DNA of 7,997 bases, taken from an uncultured Lachnospiraceae bacterium (lineage in GTDB: Bacteria; Bacillota; Clostridia; Lachnospirales; Lachnospiraceae). Below, piece after piece: positions 5,947 to 7,997 of this stretch (position 1 is the first letter of the stretch; every line of letters starts with the position of its first letter). A program made the position numbers and the translations under genes. The stretch spans positions 1 to 7,997 of the forward strand of contig CAMNWW010000095.1 in the NCBI GenBank assembly GCA_946566415.1. Direction: 5' to 3'. A model generated the notes under the pieces. The model was given only the letters and a program-made list of their open reading frames with translations. It had not been told where the DNA came from and did no database searches.

Positions 5947-6876
5947 TTAATAATCGTCTACACAAACCGTTTCCCCGAGGACTTCCCGTATTGCGGCAAG
6001 CGTCATGTCAGAGCGTGCCTGCACGCTCCATTTGACAAGGGTCATACAGCGGTTTTCGATTTCAATCCCGGTGATGCCGGCCGGATGGACGCAGCTCCCG
6101 GTGTTGCAGTAAGGGGAGTCCTTTGTGCCTACCATGGGATGGTGCGTGTGCCCGGTAATCAGGATAAGATCATGATCCTGCGCCCATTTTGTCAGAAGTT
6201 TTTCTGATTTTTTCTTTTTGGTATTATTTTTCGCCGCACTGGTGGGATCCGGGATCCCCAGCGCTTCCAGAGGTTTCCAAAGATAACGTACCAGAAAGCG
6301 GGAGAGCATCCAAAAGGTGCTGTTCAGGGGGTCGGCCTGATGTCCGTGAAGAAGATAAATATCTTTCCGGTGGACATTTTCGGCGCGGGGATTTCTGCCC
6401 CGGTATCTTGTAAATGAAGCTCCTTCGTCCCGCAGTATGATTCCCGGATAGAAAGTAATTCCTGGAAATAAGGGATGTTCGCACAATTCCGGGGTACAGC
6501 ATCCGGTATGGAAATACTTTTTCACATACTCCGGTTTCTTTTTCACAATATCGTGGTTGCCGTAAACAACATACAGCCGTCCGCTGCGATAGTAACGCGA
6601 CAGCATTTCAAAACTCTGAGGATGCATTTCTTTGATTTTCCGAATAGAGCGGTTTTCCCACAGCTCGTCGCCGTCGCCCAGTTCCAGACAGGTAAATCCA
6701 TGTCTATAATAACATTCAAGCGCCGCCAGATAAAGAAATTCGTTTTTAAGGAAATTGTCGTTTATCCGACCGGTTCCGCGGTGACAGTCACTCAGGAGAA
6801 TATAGCGGGTGCGGTCGTTTAAAGGAAGGACGAGGGCGTCTGTAAAGGCGGCGGAAATCTGTTCATAAGAATCCAT
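5947..6876 (-). CDS. calcineurin-like metallophosphoesterase
   Basis: The 309-residue protein has the full metal-binding set of the calcineurin-like phosphoesterase fold. It shows SDCHRG (D30, H32), LGDGDELWE (D68), YGNHDI (N107, H108, D109), LLHGHQ (H177, H179) and ITGHTHHP (H243, H245), followed by NTGSCVHP. It should hydrolyse a phosphodiester or phosphomonoester using two metal ions; the substrate cannot be told. The layout recalls LpxH-type enzymes, but lipid A synthesis is not expected in this kind of organism. A basic KNNTKKKKSEK segment (217-227) precedes the last metal motifs. No signal peptide or membrane helix is seen, so it is probably cytoplasmic. It starts 21 bases after the DUF4474 gene ends. 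AAGGAAAGGA lies about 12 bases before the ATG, slightly far. Co-transcription with DUF4474 is likely. Confidence 0.9.
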   Translation of the reverse strand: MDSYEQISAAFTDALVLPLNDRTRYILLSDCHRGTGRINDNFLKNEFLYLAALECYYRHGFTCLELGDGDELWENRSIRKIKEMHPQSFEMLSRYYRSGRLYVVYGNHDIVKKKPEYVKKYFHTGCCTPELCEHPLFPGITFYPGIILRDEGASFTRYRGRNPRAENVHRKDIYLLHGHQADPLNSTFWMLSRFLVRYLWKPLEALGIPDPTSAAKNNTKKKKSEKLLTKWAQDHDLILITGHTHHPMVGTKDSPYCNTGSCVHPAGITGIEIENRCMTLVKWSVQARSDMTLAAIREVLGETVCVDDY

Positions 6877-6897
6877 TTGCAGGGTCCATCCTTTCCT

Positions 6898-7833
6898 TTA
6901 GGCGGTAAAGCTGCGGTCATTCTTCCAGCGGCAATCTCTCCTGGGGCGGTATTTTTGCGCCCGATTCCTGCGGAAAAGCAGAAGATGCCGAAATGCAAAC
7001 GGGAGGAAATAGTATAGATACAAGATCCGATTTACAGTGCAGGAAAAAGGCTGGGTAATCAGGCGGTACAATCGGCAGAATATCCGGTTCTCCCATTGGG
7101 AAATGCGGGAAAAGATTCTCTGCATAGGACCAGGGAAAATGCTGTGAGGCCGGGAAAAACGGTAAGAAACTGTAAGAAGGCGGACGTGGATATCGCATGC
7201 GCGGTAACCTATATCGAGAAGCGCCTGGATATAAGCGTCCATCATGGAGTCGTTTGGAAAAGTGAGGGACACCTCCATGGACAGCTTACTTGGCCGGCTA
7301 TATTGTCCTACAAGGAAGCCGGTCAGCCACCAATGGGTCTGTGCGGCGGAAAATAAGAGCGTTTCCTCAGAGTACAGTTCCATTGACACGGGAAGCATCA
7401 GTTTGTTGGGTACACAATGGAACTGCGCCTGCGCGTATTCTTCGGGGGCAAGAATCCTGTCGGCGTAGTAAGTACCGATTTCCGCCCCGGTATTTATGCC
7501 ATATTGACCTTTCCAGAGTTCAATCATCCAGGTATGCCCGTTGTAGTCAAAATATACAGGTTCACAGTCGATCACCATATTGAAATGGACGGCGCTTTTG
7601 TCAAAGAGAGAACGATAGCCAAAAGTGCGCTGCCACGCGTCCAATTCGGTTGAAATAATATCCTGGGAAGGATTGTAAGTGAAACCAAAGGGAGCAAGAA
7701 GTTCGTCAAGAAGGTGCAGCTTTTGGTCGTCTGACAAAGAATTGACCTTGTGTACAGCATGTTGTTTCCTAAACTCAAAGAGTGCAAAAAATAGAAAAAA
7801 TATTGATAACAATATAAATGGTATCCAATGCAT
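6898..7833 (-). CDS. DUF4474 domain-containing membrane-anchored protein
   Basis: The 311-residue protein begins with a hydrophobic helix (about residues 3-19, IPFILLSIFFLFFALFEF) followed by RKQH, so it is probably anchored in the membrane. The main domain matches DUF4474 as I know it: LLDELLAPFGFTYNP (41-55), DAWQRTFGY (65-73), MVIDCEPVYFDYNGHTWMIELWKGQYGINTGAEIG (86-120) and a WW-containing strand at 168-169. The C-terminal part (about 225-311) is rich in aromatic and basic residues, has a second hydrophobic stretch (269-285) and ends in a very basic tail. DUF4474 has no established function. The start is supported by AAGGA nine bases upstream of ATG 7833. It is the first gene of a two-gene unit with the metallophosphoesterase, which suggests a shared envelope or signalling role, but this is inference. 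Confidence 0.85.
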   Translation of the reverse strand: MHWIPFILLSIFFLFFALFEFRKQHAVHKVNSLSDDQKLHLLDELLAPFGFTYNPSQDIISTELDAWQRTFGYRSLFDKSAVHFNMVIDCEPVYFDYNGHTWMIELWKGQYGINTGAEIGTYYADRILAPEEYAQAQFHCVPNKLMLPVSMELYSEETLLFSAAQTHWWLTGFLVGQYSRPSKLSMEVSLTFPNDSMMDAYIQALLDIGYRACDIHVRLLTVSYRFSRPHSIFPGPMQRIFSRISQWENRIFCRLYRLITQPFSCTVNRILYLYYFLPFAFRHLLLFRRNRAQKYRPRRDCRWKNDRSFTA

Positions 7834-7870
7834 ATCATTTTGTCCTTGAATGGTTTTATTTTATTATATG
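7834..7870 (-). promoter_or_regulatory. leader of the DUF4474 operon with a TATAAT box
   Basis: On the minus strand a perfect TATAAT (complement of 7863-7868) lies about 30 bases before the start codon. No good -35 sits 16-18 bases upstream; the two TTGACC copies within the tandem repeats are at about 9 and 22 bases. It may be an activator-dependent promoter or simply AT-rich DNA. AAGGA, nine bases before ATG 7833, is the ribosome binding site. Confidence 0.35.
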
Positions 7871-7872
7871 AT

Positions 7873-7898
7873 GTTGAGGTCAAAAGTTGAGGTCAAAA
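7873..7898 (+). repeat. two perfect tandem 13-bp repeats
   Basis: GTTGAGGTCAAAA occurs twice with no gap (7873-7885 and 7886-7898). Read toward the DUF4474 gene, each unit is TTTTGACCTCAAC and lies just upstream of the TATAAT box. Tandem binding sites for a regulator in phase on the helix, or replication slippage, would both give this picture. Confidence 0.85.
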
Positions 7899-7906
7899 GA
7901 TGCCTT

Positions 7907-7942
7907 ACGGATTGTTCCGCGCTTTGCGCTCCCACAATCCGT
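7907..7942. repeat. two-tier inverted repeat (hairpin)
   Basis: ACGGATTGT (7907-7915) and ACAATCCGT (7934-7942) form a perfect 9-bp outer stem. Inside it GCGC (7919-7922) and GCGC (7926-7929) form a second stem with a TTT loop, separated by a small asymmetric internal loop. No T-tract follows the stem directly on either strand, so a terminator is not the best reading. Confidence 0.8.
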
Positions 7943-7959
7943 CCCAATATTCGGATATC

Positions 7960-7980
7960 GTGGAGCTTACGCCCCACTTT
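7960..7980 (+). terminator. possible small terminator-like hairpin at the right edge
   Basis: GTGGAGC (7960-7966) and GCCCCAC (7971-7977) pair with one A-C mismatch around a TTAC loop and are followed by TTTTAT. No plus-strand gene precedes it in the window. It may belong to the same repeated or structured element as the hairpin at 7907-7942. Confidence 0.3.
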
Positions 7981-7997
7981 TATCCTCATATCGGGGC

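Noticed and set aside
6475..6822. 115-codon plus-strand frame opposite the metallophosphoesterase
   Set aside because: Antisense shadow; no ribosome binding site and no family resemblance.
5947..6876. Naming the metallophosphoesterase lpxH
   Set aside because: Only the general fold motifs match; lipid A synthesis is not expected in the inferred host.
7873..7942. Start of a CRISPR array
   Set aside because: Only two 13-bp units with no spacer between them, and the following palindrome is unrelated.

Overview
The window looks like chromosomal DNA of a low-to-mid GC anaerobic Firmicute, most likely a gut Clostridia of the Lachnospiraceae type. That is inferred from gene content: an IS110-family element, a zinc-finger/pRiA4b-type accessory protein, a secreted transglutaminase-like protein with MBG/Big repeats and an NTGD-type C-terminal anchor, a PilZ protein and a DUF4474 protein. 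Shine-Dalgarno sites are strong and purine rich. No rRNA, tRNA or CRISPR array was seen.

Region 1 (1 to about 1590) is the 3' part of an IS110-family insertion sequence. The transposase is cut by the left edge of the window. It is followed by about 500 bases without a convincing gene but with strong RNA-like structure, including an almost continuous 18-pair stem at 1101-1165. This is where the IS1111 branch of the family carries its guide (bridge/seek) RNA. An isolated TTGACA at 1582 may mark the outward-facing right end.

Region 2 (1608-2006) is a small protein of the zinc-finger plus pRiA4b ORF-3-like family. It appears to have lost an internal segment and its C-terminal cysteine region, so it is probably a decaying gene next to the IS.

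Region 3 (2124-5354) is a large secreted, probably wall- or membrane-anchored protein. It has a signal peptide, a transglutaminase-like domain with an intact Cys-His-Asp triad, several beta-sandwich repeats and a C-terminal sorting-like signal. It converges on a PilZ gene, and one perfect 13-bp hairpin between the two probably terminates both.

Region 4 (5411-7833, minus strand) holds three genes: a DUF4474 membrane-anchored protein followed 21 bases later by a calcineurin-like metallophosphoesterase (probable operon), then a small PilZ (c-di-GMP receptor type) protein. The PilZ gene has its own near-consensus promoter and an unusually structured leader of about 140 nt.

Region 5 (7834-7997) is non-coding. 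It holds the start region of the DUF4474 operon, two tandem perfect 13-bp repeats and two hairpins. The most useful leads are the IS-associated candidate guide RNA, the structured PilZ leader, and the repeat/hairpin cluster at the right edge.
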